DNA of 64,000 nucleotides from Castellaniella sp034675905. GTDB taxonomy: Bacteria; Pseudomonadota; Gammaproteobacteria; Burkholderiales; Burkholderiaceae_B. The translations under genes and the position numbers were made by a program. How positions within the stretch are numbered: position 1 is the stretch's first letter; each line of letters starts with the position of its first letter. The DNA is taken from positions 1-64,000 of the forward strand of contig NZ_JAUCCV010000001.1 of NCBI RefSeq assembly GCF_034675905.1, written 5' to 3'. The notes beneath the pieces are model-generated. The model was not told the origin of the DNA and did no database searches. It was given only the letters and a program-made list of their open reading frames with translations. Shown in pieces: positions 1 through 9,135 of this stretch.

Positions 1-60
1 ATGGGTCGCCCCATCGCCGGTTTTCAAGACCGGTCCATTCAACCACTCTGGCACGCTTCC
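1..60 (-). tRNA. tRNA-Ser (anticodon TGA), 3' part missing at the window edge
   Basis: On the minus strand the sequence begins GGAAGCG at position 60, the serine acceptor arm. It continues with a D-arm like other seryl tRNAs and the anticodon arm GGTCTTGAAAACC, which contains TGA. The variable arm starts at GCGATGGGGCGACC, and the T-arm and 3' acceptor strand lie outside the window. The identity rests on the anticodon loop and acceptor strand. Confidence 0.9.
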
Positions 61-117
61 GGGATGAAGATCGCAAGTGTAGCGCATAATTCAGGATGAC
101 TATTCAGTGGAGCCCCC

Positions 118-1098
118 ATGAAAGCCATCGAAATCACGACACCCGGCGGACCGGAAGTCCTGGAACTCGTGGATCGCCCTACCCCCGTCCCAGGCCCAGG
201 CGAAGTCCTGATCGAAGTCAGCGCCGCCGGCATCAACCGGCCTGACGTCTTCCAGCGCCAAGGCAGCTACCCGCCCCCAGCCGGTGCATCCGATCTGCCC
301 GGACTGGAAGTAGCCGGCCGGATCGTGGGCGGCGATGCGCAGTCGGGCGGATTCAAGGTCGGCGACGAAGTCTGCGCCCTGCTGGCGGGCGGCGGCTATG
401 CCCAGTACTGCGTCGCGCCGGCTGCCCAATGCCTGCCGGTGCCCAAGGGCCTGTCCATGATCGAGGCCGCCGCCCTGCCCGAAACCTATTTCACGGTCTG
501 GAGCAACGTCTTTGACCGAGGCCGGCTGTCAGCAGGTGAAACCCTGCTGGTGCATGGCGGCGCCAGCGGCATCGGCACGACGGCCATCGCACTGGCGCAC
601 GCCTTTGGCCATACCGTCTACGCCACGGCAGGCAGCAATGAACGCGTGCAGGCGATCGAGGCCCTGGGCTGCACGCACGGCATCAACTATCGCACTCAGG
701 ATTTCGTCGAAGAAATCCGCACCCTGACGAACGAACGCGGAGTGGACGTCATTCTGGACATGGTGGCGGGCGATTATCTGCCGCGCAACCTCAAAGCGCT
801 GGCCGACGATGGCCGCCTGGTGATGATCGCTCAACTGGGCGGCGCTCATGGTTCGGTCAACTGCTGGCAGATCATGGCTCGCCGCCTGACCGTCACGGGG
901 TCTACTTTGCGGGCTCGCCCGGTGGCGTTCAAGGCGGCGATTGCACAGGCCCTGCGCGAACGCGTCTGGCCGCTGCTAGAGGCCGGTACGATCCGCCCCA
1001 TCATCCATGCCACTTTCCCCTTGGCCGAGGCATCCCGGGCGCACGCCATGATGGACGCCGGCGAACAGATCGGCAAGATCGTCCTGACGCTGGCCTGA
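118..1098 (+). CDS. NAD(P)H:quinone oxidoreductase, zinc-independent MDR family (PIG3-like)
   Basis: This 326-residue protein has the medium-chain dehydrogenase/reductase layout: an N-terminal GroES-like fold with the GxNRPDVFQRQG segment near residue 40, then a Rossmann fold with VHGGASGIG near 145-155 that binds NADPH. It lacks the zinc-ligand cysteines of alcohol dehydrogenases, which fits the QOR/PIG3 branch that reduces quinones and other electrophiles in the cytoplasm. The start is set by GGAG six bases upstream. It is a single gene that converges on pnp across a shared terminator. The exact substrate cannot be read from sequence. Confidence 0.88.
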   Translation: MKAIEITTPGGPEVLELVDRPTPVPGPGEVLIEVSAAGINRPDVFQRQGSYPPPAGASDLPGLEVAGRIVGGDAQSGGFKVGDEVCALLAGGGYAQYCVAPAAQCLPVPKGLSMIEAAALPETYFTVWSNVFDRGRLSAGETLLVHGGASGIGTTAIALAHAFGHTVYATAGSNERVQAIEALGCTHGINYRTQDFVEEIRTLTNERGVDVILDMVAGDYLPRNLKALADDGRLVMIAQLGGAHGSVNCWQIMARRLTVTGSTLRARPVAFKAAIAQALRERVWPLLEAGTIRPIIHATFPLAEASRAHAMMDAGEQIGKIVLTLA

Positions 1099-1130
1099 GC
1101 GCCACACAGCGGCACGATTGCCGCCGACAA

Positions 1131-1165
1131 AAAAAGGCGCCCCGCGAAAGCGGGGCGCCTTTTTT
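1131..1165. terminator. Bidirectional intrinsic terminator between quinone oxidoreductase and pnp
   Basis: A perfect 10-bp stem GGCGCCCCGC / GCGGGGCGCC (1136-1145 and 1150-1159) closes a GAAA loop. A-rich sequence lies on the left and six T on the right, so it can end transcription from both sides. It sits between two convergent genes. Confidence 0.92.
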
Positions 1166-1208
1166 CAAGCAGCGCCTGGGCGCCATCGCTGCCCAGGCCG
1201 GCTGGCGG

Positions 1209-3353
1209 TTATTCCGCCGCAGCCGGAGCGGCCGGACCGCCCTGCGCTTCGATGCCGCCAATAGCCTTCACCGACAGACGCAGACGACCACGGTCATCGG
1301 CTTCCAGGATCTTGACACGCACCGACTGGCCGACCTTCAGCACGTCGTTGATGTCGGCAATCCGGTAGTTGGCGATTTCGGAAATATGCAGCAACCCGTC
1401 GCGGCCCGGCAGCACCTGGACGATGGCGCCGAAGTCCAGCAGACGCTGCACCGTACCCTGGTATTCCTGGCCGATTTCGACGTCGGCGGTCAGTTCCTTG
1501 ATGCGGCGTTCGGCTTCGTGCGCACGATCCAGGTCGGCGCTGGCGATGGTGATGGTGCCATCGTCGCCGATATCGATCTGGCAACCGGTTTCCTCGGTCA
1601 GCGCGCGGATGGTGGCGCCGCCCTTGCCGATGACGTCACGGATCTTTTCCGGATTGATCTTGACGCGCAGCATGCGCGGCGCGAAATCGGACAGTTCGGT
1701 GCGCGAACCGTCGATGGCGGCGCGCATCTTTTCCAGGATGTGCAGACGGCCTTCGCGAGCCTGGGCCAGAGCAACCTGCATGATTTCCTTGGTGATGCCC
1801 TGGATCTTGATGTCCATCTGCAGGGCGGTCACGCCGGCGACGGTACCCGTCACCTTGAAATCCATATCGCCCAGGTGATCTTCGTCACCCAGGATGTCGG
1901 TCAGGACGGCGAACTTGCCGCCTTCCTTGATCAGACCCATGGCCACGCCGGCCACGTGATCCTTGACCGGCACGCCGGCGTCCATCATGGACAGGCTGCC
2001 GCCGCAGACCGACGCCATGGACGAAGAACCATTCGATTCCGTGATTTCCGAGACCAGACGCAGGGTGTACTGGAATTCCTCGGCGCTAGGCAGCAGGGGC
2101 AGCAAGGCCCGCTTGGCCAGACGGCCGTGCCCGATTTCGCGGCGCTTGGGCACCCCGAAGCGGCCGGTTTCGCCGGTGGCGAACGGAGGCATGTTGTAGT
2201 GCAGCATGAAACGATCGCGGTATTCGCCCATGATCGAATCGATGATCTGTTCGTCCTGCTTGGTGCCCAGAGTCGTGACCACCAGCGCCTGGGTTTCACC
2301 CCGGGTGAACAGCGCCGAACCGTGCGCACGCGGCAGCACGCCCAGGCGGATGCTGATCGGGCGCACGGTGCGCGTATCGCGACCGTCGATGCGCGGCTCG
2401 CCATTCAGGACCTGGCCACGGACGATTTCCGATTCCAGGGCGAACAGCATATTTTCGACTTCGACGCTATCCGGCGCGGCATCGCCGCGGGCAGTCGCGT
2501 GTTCGGCCAGCTTGGCCCGGACGTCGGCGTACACCTGACGCAGCTGCGTCGTGCGTTCTTGCTTGTTGCGGACCTGATAGACCGCCTTCAAGGGTTCGAA
2601 AGCAGCGCTGCGCACGGCGGTCGCCAGGACCTCGTTGCGCGGGGCCGGATGCCAATCCCACTCGGGCTTGCCGGCCTCGGCCACCAGTTCGTGGATGGCG
2701 TTGATGCAGGCCTGCATTTGTTCATGACCGAACACCACGGCGCCCAGCATAATGTCTTCGGGCAATTGCTTGGCTTCGGATTCGACCATCAGCACAGCGG
2801 CTTCAGTGCCGGCCACGACCAGATCCAACTGGGACTGTTCGTGCAGCTGCGTGGTGCTGGGATTCAGGATGTATTCGCCGTCCACATAGCCGACGCGGGC
2901 GGCGCCCACCGGGCCATTGAAGGGAATGCCGGAGATGGCCAGCGCGGCAGACGCGCCAATCAGCGCCGGGATGTCCGGATCGATTTCAGGATTGACCGAC
3001 AGGGTGTGGATGATGACCTGGACGTCGTTGTAGAAGCCTTCCGGAAACAGCGGACGCAACGGACGGTCGATCAGGCGCGACGTCAGGGTTTCTTTTTCGG
3101 AAGGCTTGCCTTCGCGTTTGAAGAAGCCGCCCGGGATCTTGCCGGCGGCATAGGTTTTTTCAACGTAATCGACGGTCAGCGGAAAGAAATCCTGGCCGGC
3201 CTTGGCCGTGCGGGCTGCCACGACAGTCGCCAGCACGACCGTGTCATCCACGGACACCAGCACGGCGCCGCCTGCCTGGCGGGCGATTTCGCCGGTTTCC
3301 AGGACGACGGTATGTTGACCGTACTGGAACGACTTGCTCACTTTATTGAACAT
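1209..3353 (-). CDS. pnp: Polyribonucleotide nucleotidyltransferase (PNPase)
   Basis: A 714-residue protein of normal length for PNPase. It carries two RNase PH-like domains, a KH domain with VIGKGGATIRAL (about 555-615) and a C-terminal S1 domain (about 620-695) with the DGLLHISEI segment. It degrades RNA 3' to 5' by phosphorolysis and is usually part of the RNA degradosome. The catalytic-core segment DILGDEDHLGDMDFK is intact. It lies downstream of rpsO, the conserved bacterial order, with a hairpin terminator between the two genes. Pnp mRNA is autoregulated in other bacteria, but I did not identify a specific element here. Confidence 0.98.
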   Translation of the reverse strand: MFNKVSKSFQYGQHTVVLETGEIARQAGGAVLVSVDDTVVLATVVAARTAKAGQDFFPLTVDYVEKTYAAGKIPGGFFKREGKPSEKETLTSRLIDRPLRPLFPEGFYNDVQVIIHTLSVNPEIDPDIPALIGASAALAISGIPFNGPVGAARVGYVDGEYILNPSTTQLHEQSQLDLVVAGTEAAVLMVESEAKQLPEDIMLGAVVFGHEQMQACINAIHELVAEAGKPEWDWHPAPRNEVLATAVRSAAFEPLKAVYQVRNKQERTTQLRQVYADVRAKLAEHATARGDAAPDSVEVENMLFALESEIVRGQVLNGEPRIDGRDTRTVRPISIRLGVLPRAHGSALFTRGETQALVVTTLGTKQDEQIIDSIMGEYRDRFMLHYNMPPFATGETGRFGVPKRREIGHGRLAKRALLPLLPSAEEFQYTLRLVSEITESNGSSSMASVCGGSLSMMDAGVPVKDHVAGVAMGLIKEGGKFAVLTDILGDEDHLGDMDFKVTGTVAGVTALQMDIKIQGITKEIMQVALAQAREGRLHILEKMRAAIDGSRTELSDFAPRMLRVKINPEKIRDVIGKGGATIRALTEETGCQIDIGDDGTITIASADLDRAHEAERRIKELTADVEIGQEYQGTVQRLLDFGAIVQVLPGRDGLLHISEIANYRIADINDVLKVGQSVRVKILEADDRGRLRLSVKAIGGIEAQGGPAAPAAAE

Positions 3354-3435
3354 TTTCTTATCCTATTAAAAGGGCCGTCTGCAGGCACGCGCCCACAACC
3401 CGCCGTAAGCGGAAACGATATCGGCGACCCATGAC

Positions 3436-3478
3436 AAAAAGCCGCGCACACTGCGGACATGAAGGCAGCGTGCACGGC
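3436..3478 (-). terminator. Stem-loop with U-tract between rpsO and pnp
   Basis: Reading on the minus strand, GCCGTGCACGCTG (3478-3466) pairs with CAGTGTGCGCGGC (3453-3441) with two mismatches or wobbles. TTTTT (3440-3436) follows. It is positioned to end or attenuate rpsO transcription before pnp. In other bacteria this intergenic stem is also where RNase III acts, which cannot be judged from this sequence. Confidence 0.75.
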
Positions 3479-3507
3479 TCGCGCAAGGGGAACAAAGTCC
3501 CCGGGCA

Positions 3508-3777
3508 TTATTTGCGCAGACCGAGTTTTTCGATCAGGGCGCGGTAGGAATCCGGGTTGCGACCTTTCAGATAGTCCAGCAGCTTGCGGCGACGGCTGAC
3601 CATGCGCAGCAGACCGCGGCGCGAGTGATGGTCTTTCGTGTGGGCCTTGAAGTGGCCGGTCAGTTCATTGATCCGGGCGGTCAGCAAAGCGACCTGGACT
3701 TCGGGAGAACCCGTATCGCTGGAAGCGCGCTGGAATTGCGCAACGATGTCGGACTTGACGATATCAGCAACAGACAT
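3508..3777 (-). CDS. rpsO: 30S ribosomal protein S15
   Basis: An 89-residue protein beginning MSVADI. S15 binds 16S rRNA in the central domain and starts platform assembly. The length is standard for the family and the conserved segments HxKDHHSRRGLLRMVSRRR are present. A longer frame extends 24 residues upstream, but that extension has no S15 similarity, so the start at 3777 is preferred. It is upstream of pnp on the same strand. Confidence 0.98.
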   Translation of the reverse strand: MSVADIVKSDIVAQFQRASSDTGSPEVQVALLTARINELTGHFKAHTKDHHSRRGLLRMVSRRRKLLDYLKGRNPDSYRALIEKLGLRK

Positions 3778-3922
3778 GCTATTTATAACCTCGAGAACAG
3801 GCGGCAGCACCGAGGCGCACTGCCGTGGGATGAAAAAAGCGCCACGCAAATCGCGGCGCAGGCAAAATTATAGCGGATTTGGAGCGCCCGCGCCGTCATG
3901 CGGCCCAGGCGCAGTCACGGAA

Positions 3923-4690
3923 TCACAGATCGTCGGCATCCGCGTTGCGCATGCGCAGCCCCAGGCGCCGGGCGCGGCGCACCCGCCACACCCAGATCAG
4001 CCAACCCGACAGGCTATAGAGAACAAACAACGCGAACAGCACCACCGGGGGATCGCTGGAAACAAACACGAATACCGCCACCACCACCAGCATGACCCAG
4101 AACGGGACGCTACGCCCCAGGGCAAAGGACTTGCCGCTGAAAAACGGCGCGCTGGACACCATCGCCACCCCGGCATATACCGTCAGGACAAAAGCGGCCC
4201 AAGGAATCAGGCCATCGGACAACGACAGCTTATTGTCAACGGACAGCCAGACGAAACCAGCCACCAGGGCTGCCGCCGCGGGGCTGGGCAGGCCTTGGAA
4301 ATATTGTTTGTCGACTTTGCCGATATTGGCATTGAAGCGCGCCAAGCGCAGGGCCGCGCCGACCACATAGACGAATGCAGCCAGCCACCCCCAGCGCCCC
4401 AGGCCTTGCAGCGACCATTCGTACATCACCAGCGCCGGCGCCATGCCAAAGGAAATCATATCGGCCAGGGAATCGTATTGTTCCCCGAAGGCCGACTGGG
4501 TATTGGTCAAGCGCGCCACCCGCCCATCCATGCTGTCAAAGACCATGGCCAGAAAGATCGCAATGGCGGCGACCTCGAAATTCTGGTTCATGGCCTGCAC
4601 CACGGCATAAAAGCCGGCAAACAGGTTGGCAGTGGTAAACGCGTTGGGCAGCAGATAGATACTGCGGCGGCGCTGTCTTTCGTCAGGCAT
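3923..4690 (-). CDS. pssA: CDP-diacylglycerol--serine O-phosphatidyltransferase
   Basis: A polytopic membrane protein of about 255 residues that makes phosphatidylserine from CDP-diacylglycerol and serine. The CDP-alcohol phosphotransferase signature is intact: DSMDGRVARLT followed by EQYDSLADMISFG, supplying the D-x2-DG-x2-AR...G-x3-D-x3-D pattern. Start MPDERQ at 4690 is chosen because the next upstream ATG (4717) overlaps the end of psd and neither has a clear ribosome site. psd is directly upstream, so the two steps to phosphatidylethanolamine are encoded together. Confidence 0.95.
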   Translation of the reverse strand: MPDERQRRRSIYLLPNAFTTANLFAGFYAVVQAMNQNFEVAAIAIFLAMVFDSMDGRVARLTNTQSAFGEQYDSLADMISFGMAPALVMYEWSLQGLGRWGWLAAFVYVVGAALRLARFNANIGKVDKQYFQGLPSPAAAALVAGFVWLSVDNKLSLSDGLIPWAAFVLTVYAGVAMVSSAPFFSGKSFALGRSVPFWVMLVVVAVFVFVSSDPPVVLFALFVLYSLSGWLIWVWRVRRARRLGLRMRNADADDL

Positions 4691-4697
4691 AGTGGAT

Positions 4698-5378
4698 TCA
4701 GGCTGCGGATTCGTCATCGCGGGCGGGGACGGGGAGTTCGGCCAGCACGGTGCTGGTGGCCTTGACCTTGTCGCCGATGGCGACACGCGGCCGCGTCCCT
4801 GGGGGCAAGTATACGTCTACCCGAGAACCGAAGCGGATAAAGCCGTAACGCTGCCCCGCATACAAGGACTGCCCGGCCTGCGCATGACACAGGATGCGCT
4901 TGGCCACCAGCCCCGCCACCTGCACCGCCGTGACGGTCTGCCCGTCCGGCGTCTGCAGCACCATGGCATTGCGTTCATTTTCCAGCGATGCCTTGTCCAG
5001 CGCCGCGTTGAAGAACTTGCCCGGAAAGTATTCGATCGACTGCACGGCGCCATCGACCGGCGCCCGGTTCGAATGCACATTGAAGACATTCATGAAGACG
5101 CTGATCTTCAGCGCCGGGCGACCGCCAGCGTAGGGATCGACGGCGTCTTCCACGCACACGATACGGCCATCGGCCGGACACAGCACCAGGCCGTCCCCAT
5201 CGGGCGCCTCGCGGGCGGGGTCGCGAAAGAATTGCAGCGCAAACAGCGCAAAGATCCAGAACGGGATAGAGACCCATGGCGACCAGGCGCTGACCAGCAG
5301 CGCCACAAGCACGGCGCCGATCAGAATGCCCCAGCCCTCGCGGGCGATCACTGGGTGAGGATATGCAGGGATTTTCAT
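4698..5378 (-). CDS. psd: Phosphatidylserine decarboxylase proenzyme
   Basis: A protein of about 226 residues in the short phosphatidylserine decarboxylase class. It contains the conserved FMNVFNVHSNRAPVDG segment and a C-terminal FGSR self-cleavage site, which creates the pyruvoyl group. It converts phosphatidylserine to phosphatidylethanolamine at the membrane. The start MKIPAYPHP was chosen because the 29 residues of the longer frame do not resemble the family. It lies between ilvC and pssA, and a terminator upstream of it separates it from ilvC. Confidence 0.95.
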   Translation of the reverse strand: MKIPAYPHPVIAREGWGILIGAVLVALLVSAWSPWVSIPFWIFALFALQFFRDPAREAPDGDGLVLCPADGRIVCVEDAVDPYAGGRPALKISVFMNVFNVHSNRAPVDGAVQSIEYFPGKFFNAALDKASLENERNAMVLQTPDGQTVTAVQVAGLVAKRILCHAQAGQSLYAGQRYGFIRFGSRVDVYLPPGTRPRVAIGDKVKATSTVLAELPVPARDDESAA

Positions 5379-5429
5379 AGTAGGCGCAAGAGTAACCCAA
5401 AAGGGGAGATGCCCGGCGGCAAACGATAG

Positions 5430-5456
5430 AAAACGGGCGCTCCGACAGAGCGCCCG
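5430..5456 (-). terminator. Intrinsic terminator after ilvC
   Basis: A perfect 9-bp stem CGGGCGCTC / GAGCGCCCG (5434-5442 and 5448-5456) has a 5-base loop. On the minus strand it is followed by a short T run (5433-5430). It lies just beyond the ilvC stop codon. Confidence 0.85.
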
Positions 5457-5478
5457 ATCATTCACAGCATGGGAAGCA

Positions 5479-6495
5479 TCAGTTCTTGGACTGGTCCACC
5501 AGCTTGTTGGCCGTGATCCAGGGCATCATGGCGCGCAGCTTGCCGCCGACCTGTTCGATCTGGGATTCGGCATTGATGCGACGACGGGACGTCAGTTCCG
5601 GGGCGCCGGCAGCGTTTTCCAGGATGAAGTTTTTGGCATAGACGCCGGACTGAATGTCAGCCAGGCACTGACGCATGGCGGCACGGGTTTGGTCGGTCAC
5701 CACGCGCGGGCCGGTGACATATTCGCCGTATTCCGCGTTGTTGGAGATCGAGTAGTTCATGTTGGCGATGCCGCCTTCATAGATCAGATCCACGATCAGC
5801 TTCAGTTCGTGCAGGCACTCGAAATACGCCATTTCCGGCGCGTAGCCAGCATCAACCAGGGTCTCGAAGCCCGCCTTGATCAATTCAACGGTACCGCCGC
5901 ACAGCACGGCCTGTTCGCCGAACAAGTCGGTTTCGGTTTCTTCGCGGAAGTTGGTTTCGATGATGCCGGCACGCCCGCCGCCGTTGCCCATGGCATAGGA
6001 CAGGGCCAGGTCGCGCGCCTTGCCGGATACGTCCTGGTGCACGGCGATCAGGTGCGGCACGCCGCCGCCCTGGGTGTAGGTGTTGCGCACGGTGTGGCCG
6101 GGCGCCTTGGGGGCGATCATGATGACGTCGATGTCGGCGCGCGGCACGACCTGGCCGTAATGCACGTTGAAGCCGTGGGCAAACGCCAGTGCGGCGCCCG
6201 GCTTCAGATTGGCGGCGATGTCGTTGCGATAGACGGCGGCGATGTTTTCGTCGGGCAGCAGCATCATGACGACGTCGGCGCCCTTGACGGCTTCAGCGAC
6301 TTCCTTGACGGTCAGACCGGCGTTTTCCGCCTTTTTCCAGGACGCGCCGCCTTTGCGCAGACCCACGGTGACGTTCACGCCGGAATCATGCAGGTTCTGG
6401 GCGTGCGCGTGGCCCTGGGAACCGTAACCGATGATGGCAACCTGCTTGCCTTTGATCAGGGACAGGTCGCAGTCTTTGTCGTAGAAAACTTTCAT
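5479..6495 (-). CDS. ilvC: Ketol-acid reductoisomerase (NADP+), class I
   Basis: A 338-residue protein, the typical length for class I enzymes. It converts acetolactate or acetohydroxybutyrate to the dihydroxy acids in valine/isoleucine synthesis. The N-terminal Rossmann motif IGYGSQGHAHAQNL is near residues 20-32. The metal-binding region DLFGEQAVLCGG and the ECLHELKLIVDL helix are present. Start MKVFYDKD at 6495 matches the family; a 16-residue upstream extension does not. It follows ilvI and ilvH on the same strand. Confidence 0.98.
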   Translation of the reverse strand: MKVFYDKDCDLSLIKGKQVAIIGYGSQGHAHAQNLHDSGVNVTVGLRKGGASWKKAENAGLTVKEVAEAVKGADVVMMLLPDENIAAVYRNDIAANLKPGAALAFAHGFNVHYGQVVPRADIDVIMIAPKAPGHTVRNTYTQGGGVPHLIAVHQDVSGKARDLALSYAMGNGGGRAGIIETNFREETETDLFGEQAVLCGGTVELIKAGFETLVDAGYAPEMAYFECLHELKLIVDLIYEGGIANMNYSISNNAEYGEYVTGPRVVTDQTRAAMRQCLADIQSGVYAKNFILENAAGAPELTSRRRINAESQIEQVGGKLRAMMPWITANKLVDQSKN

Positions 6496-6578
6496 GTTGG
6501 AAACTCCAATGTCTTTAATTCTGAAATGAGAGGTTAGGTACAACCGGGCGCCCCGCTATGAGGCGGAGCCCACGAGAC

Positions 6579-7070
6579 TTACAACTTCAGGACGCGTTCG
6601 CCGCGACCTATTCCGGATACGCCGGTACGGACGGTTTCCAGGATGGCGCTACGGTCCAGCGCACCGATGAAGGCGGCGATCTTGTCCTGCACGCCGGTCA
6701 GTTCGATGGTGTAGGTCTTGTCGGTGACATCGATGATGCGGCCGCGGAAAATTTCCGCCATGCGCTTCATTTCGTCGCGTTCCTTGCCGACGGCGCGCAC
6801 CTTGATCAGCATCAGCTCCCGTTCGACGTGCGGGCCTTCGGACAGGTCCACGACCTTGACCACGTCCACCAGACGGTTCAGATGCTTGGTGATCTGCTCG
6901 ATAATTTCATCGGAGCCGATCGTCACGATGGTCATGCGCGACAGCGTGGCGTCCTCGGTGGGGGCCACGGTCAGGGTTTCGATGTTGTAGCCGCGCGCCG
7001 AAAACAGCCCCACCACCCGCGACAGAGCGCCGGGTTCGTTTTCCAGCAAAACGGAAATCACGTGTTTCAT
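6579..7070 (-). CDS. ilvH: Acetolactate synthase small (regulatory) subunit
   Basis: A 163-residue protein with an N-terminal ACT domain (ENEPGALSRVVGLFSARGYNIETLTV, residues 10-35) and the conserved C-terminal ALS_ss domain. It binds the catalytic subunit and confers feedback inhibition by valine. It starts 11 bases after the ilvI stop, so the two subunits are co-translated from one operon, with ilvC downstream. Confidence 0.97.
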   Translation of the reverse strand: MKHVISVLLENEPGALSRVVGLFSARGYNIETLTVAPTEDATLSRMTIVTIGSDEIIEQITKHLNRLVDVVKVVDLSEGPHVERELMLIKVRAVGKERDEMKRMAEIFRGRIIDVTDKTYTIELTGVQDKIAAFIGALDRSAILETVRTGVSGIGRGERVLKL

Positions 7071-7081
7071 GGTTTATCCCC

Positions 7082-8803
7082 TCACAGATCCTCGGCGCCC
7101 AACAACATTTCCGTCAGCCCACGGCCAGCCTTGACCATGGGCCAGACGTTCTCGGTCTGATCCGTGATGAAATCCATGAAAACCAGGCGGTCCTTGTATT
7201 TGGTGAAGGCCTCGCGCAACGCCGGCTCGACGTCGGCCGGCTTGTCGATGCGCATGCCGACGTGGCCGTAGCTTTCGACCAGTTTGACGAAATCCGGCAA
7301 GGCATCCACATAGGATTCGGAATAGCGCGAGCCGTATTCGATCTGCTGCCACTGACGCACCATGCCCAGATAGCGATTATTCAGGCACAGGACCTTCGGC
7401 GTCAGACGATACTGATTGCAGGTGGACAGTTCCTGGATGTTCATCTGGATGGACCCTTCGCCGGTGATCACGGCGACGTCGCGGTCCGGGTTGGCCATCT
7501 GCACGCCCATGGCGAACGGCAGGCCGACGCCCATGGTGCCCAGGCCACCGGAATTGATCCAGCGGCGGGGTTCCGGGAAAGGATAGTACTGGGCCGCCCA
7601 CATCTGGTGCTGCCCCACGTCGGACGTGACAAAAGCCTGACCACGCGTGACTTCCCACAGTTTCTGCACCACGTACTGGGGCTTGATCACTGTGTCGGAG
7701 TTTTCATAGTCCAGACATTTGCGTGCGCGCCAGGTTTCGATCTGCTTCCACCAGGCATCCAGGCGGCTTTCAGGCACGCTTTGTTCAGCCAGCGACTGCG
7801 CGTACAGGCCGAGCATATCCTGCAGCACGTCGCGCACGTCGCCCACGATAGGCACGTCCACCCGCACCCGCTTGGAAATCGACGAAGGGTCGATATCCAC
7901 GTGGATGATCTTGTGGGCGACCTGGGCAAAGTGTTTGGGATTGCCGATCACGCGGTCATCGAAACGGGCGCCGATGGCCAGCAGCACATCGCAATTCTGC
8001 ATGGACATATTGGCTTCGTAGGTGCCGTGCATGCCGGGCATGCCCACGAATTTCTCGTCTGTGCCCGGCAAAGCCCCCAACCCCATCAGGGTGGTGGTGC
8101 ACGGCGCCCCGGTCATGCGCACCAATTTACGCAACTCATCGGCAGCGTTGGCCAGCACGACCCCGCCGCCTGCATAGATCATGGGGCGCTCGGCGGCCAG
8201 CAGCATCTGCACGGCCTTTTTGATCTGGCCTTGATGGCCTTTCGTGACCGGCGCATAGGACCGCAGCTGGGTCGGACCGCGCTTGGGCGAGTATTTGCAG
8301 GTCGCCACGGACACGTCTTTGGGGATGTCCACCAGCACCGGGCCGGGGCGGCCGGAGCGCGCAATATAGAAGGCGCGGCGCATGGTTTCCGCCAGATCCT
8401 TGACATCGCGCACCAGGAAGTTGTGCTTGACGCAGGGCCGCGTGATGCCCACGGTGTCGCATTCCTGGAAAGCATCCTGGCCGATGGCGTGCGTCGGCAC
8501 CTGGCCGCTGACGATGACCATGGGGATCGAGTCCATGTAGGCCGTGGCGATGCCGGTCACGGCATTGGTCACGCCCGGACCGCTGGTCACCAGGCACACG
8601 CCGGTTTTGTCCGAGGATCGGGAATAAGCATCCGCCGCGTGAACCGCAGCCTGCTCGTGTCGCACGAGAACGTGCTGGAATTTGTCTTGCTTGTAGATCG
8701 CGTCGTAGATGTAGAGGACGGCACCGCCTGGGTAGCCAAACACGTGGTCTACGCCTTCCTCGATCAGACAACGCACGACGATGTCGGCGCCATTGAGTTC
8801 CAT
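7082..8803 (-). CDS. ilvI: Acetolactate synthase large (catalytic) subunit
   Basis: A 573-residue thiamine-diphosphate enzyme that condenses pyruvate (with pyruvate or 2-oxobutyrate) at the first shared step of branched-chain amino acid synthesis. It shows the catalytic glutamate in VRHEQAAVHAADAY (near 50), the central FAD-associated domain, and the ThDP/Mg motif GEGSIQMNIQELSTCNQY...NN (about 445-475). A good ribosome site, GAAAGGA, precedes the ATG. ilvH follows after 11 bases. A candidate attenuator lies in the 390-bp region upstream. Confidence 0.98.
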   Translation of the reverse strand: MELNGADIVVRCLIEEGVDHVFGYPGGAVLYIYDAIYKQDKFQHVLVRHEQAAVHAADAYSRSSDKTGVCLVTSGPGVTNAVTGIATAYMDSIPMVIVSGQVPTHAIGQDAFQECDTVGITRPCVKHNFLVRDVKDLAETMRRAFYIARSGRPGPVLVDIPKDVSVATCKYSPKRGPTQLRSYAPVTKGHQGQIKKAVQMLLAAERPMIYAGGGVVLANAADELRKLVRMTGAPCTTTLMGLGALPGTDEKFVGMPGMHGTYEANMSMQNCDVLLAIGARFDDRVIGNPKHFAQVAHKIIHVDIDPSSISKRVRVDVPIVGDVRDVLQDMLGLYAQSLAEQSVPESRLDAWWKQIETWRARKCLDYENSDTVIKPQYVVQKLWEVTRGQAFVTSDVGQHQMWAAQYYPFPEPRRWINSGGLGTMGVGLPFAMGVQMANPDRDVAVITGEGSIQMNIQELSTCNQYRLTPKVLCLNNRYLGMVRQWQQIEYGSRYSESYVDALPDFVKLVESYGHVGMRIDKPADVEPALREAFTKYKDRLVFMDFITDQTENVWPMVKAGRGLTEMLLGAEDL

Positions 8804-9044
8804 AATGGATTCCTTTCGTAACCTGCGTCATGCACCAAGCGGCCTATCGGCAGCCCGGGCCAGTCCTGGAGATCCGCAACATAATCCGACGCTGGGCGAT
8901 TCACGGAACCGCTTTGCCCGGATACATCGGGGGACCAGTCTGCACCCCTTGGCACAAGACACTCGCGCCATCTGGCGCAGTGTGGTGGAAATGGACGCCC
9001 CGGACCACGCTTGTGACGCATCCTGGGACATAAAAACGGCAGAC

Positions 9045-9069
9045 GAAAAAAACCGGGTGTGTGACCCGG
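9045..9069 (-). terminator. Terminator-like hairpin upstream of ilvI, candidate attenuator
   Basis: On the minus strand CCGGGT (9069-9064), a 5-base loop and ACCCGG (9058-9053) form a 6-bp GC stem followed by seven U (9052-9046). The upstream gene is divergent, so a minus-strand terminator here can only act on the ilvI transcript or on a small RNA. That makes transcription attenuation the simplest explanation. Confidence 0.6.
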
Positions 9070-9081
9070 CGGTTCGCCACA

Positions 9082-9135
9082 TCAGCCAGCCCCGATGCGG
9101 GATGGCAGAAGAGCTAATTTACCGCGTTGCAACAT
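9082..9135 (-). CDS. Possible ilv leader peptide (17 residues, Leu-rich)
   Basis: An ATG-started mini-ORF reads MLQRGKLALLPSRIGAG and stops 12 bases before the terminator hairpin. Four of 17 residues are Leu, encoded by TTG, TTA, CTT and CTG; TTA and CTT are uncommon in this GC-rich genome. One Ile is present but no Val. It resembles an attenuator leader, but the ribosome site is weak and a plausible promoter lies inside it. Confidence 0.3.
   Translation of the reverse strand: MLQRGKLALLPSRIGAG

Noticed and set aside
1386..3434. 682-residue open frame antisense to pnp
   Set aside because: It lies wholly opposite a certain gene, has His/Gln/Gly-rich composition typical of GC-rich antisense frames, and shows no domain.
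7262..8821. 519-residue open frame antisense to ilvI
   Set aside because: Shadow of the acetolactate synthase codons; composition is unnatural and there is no ribosome site.
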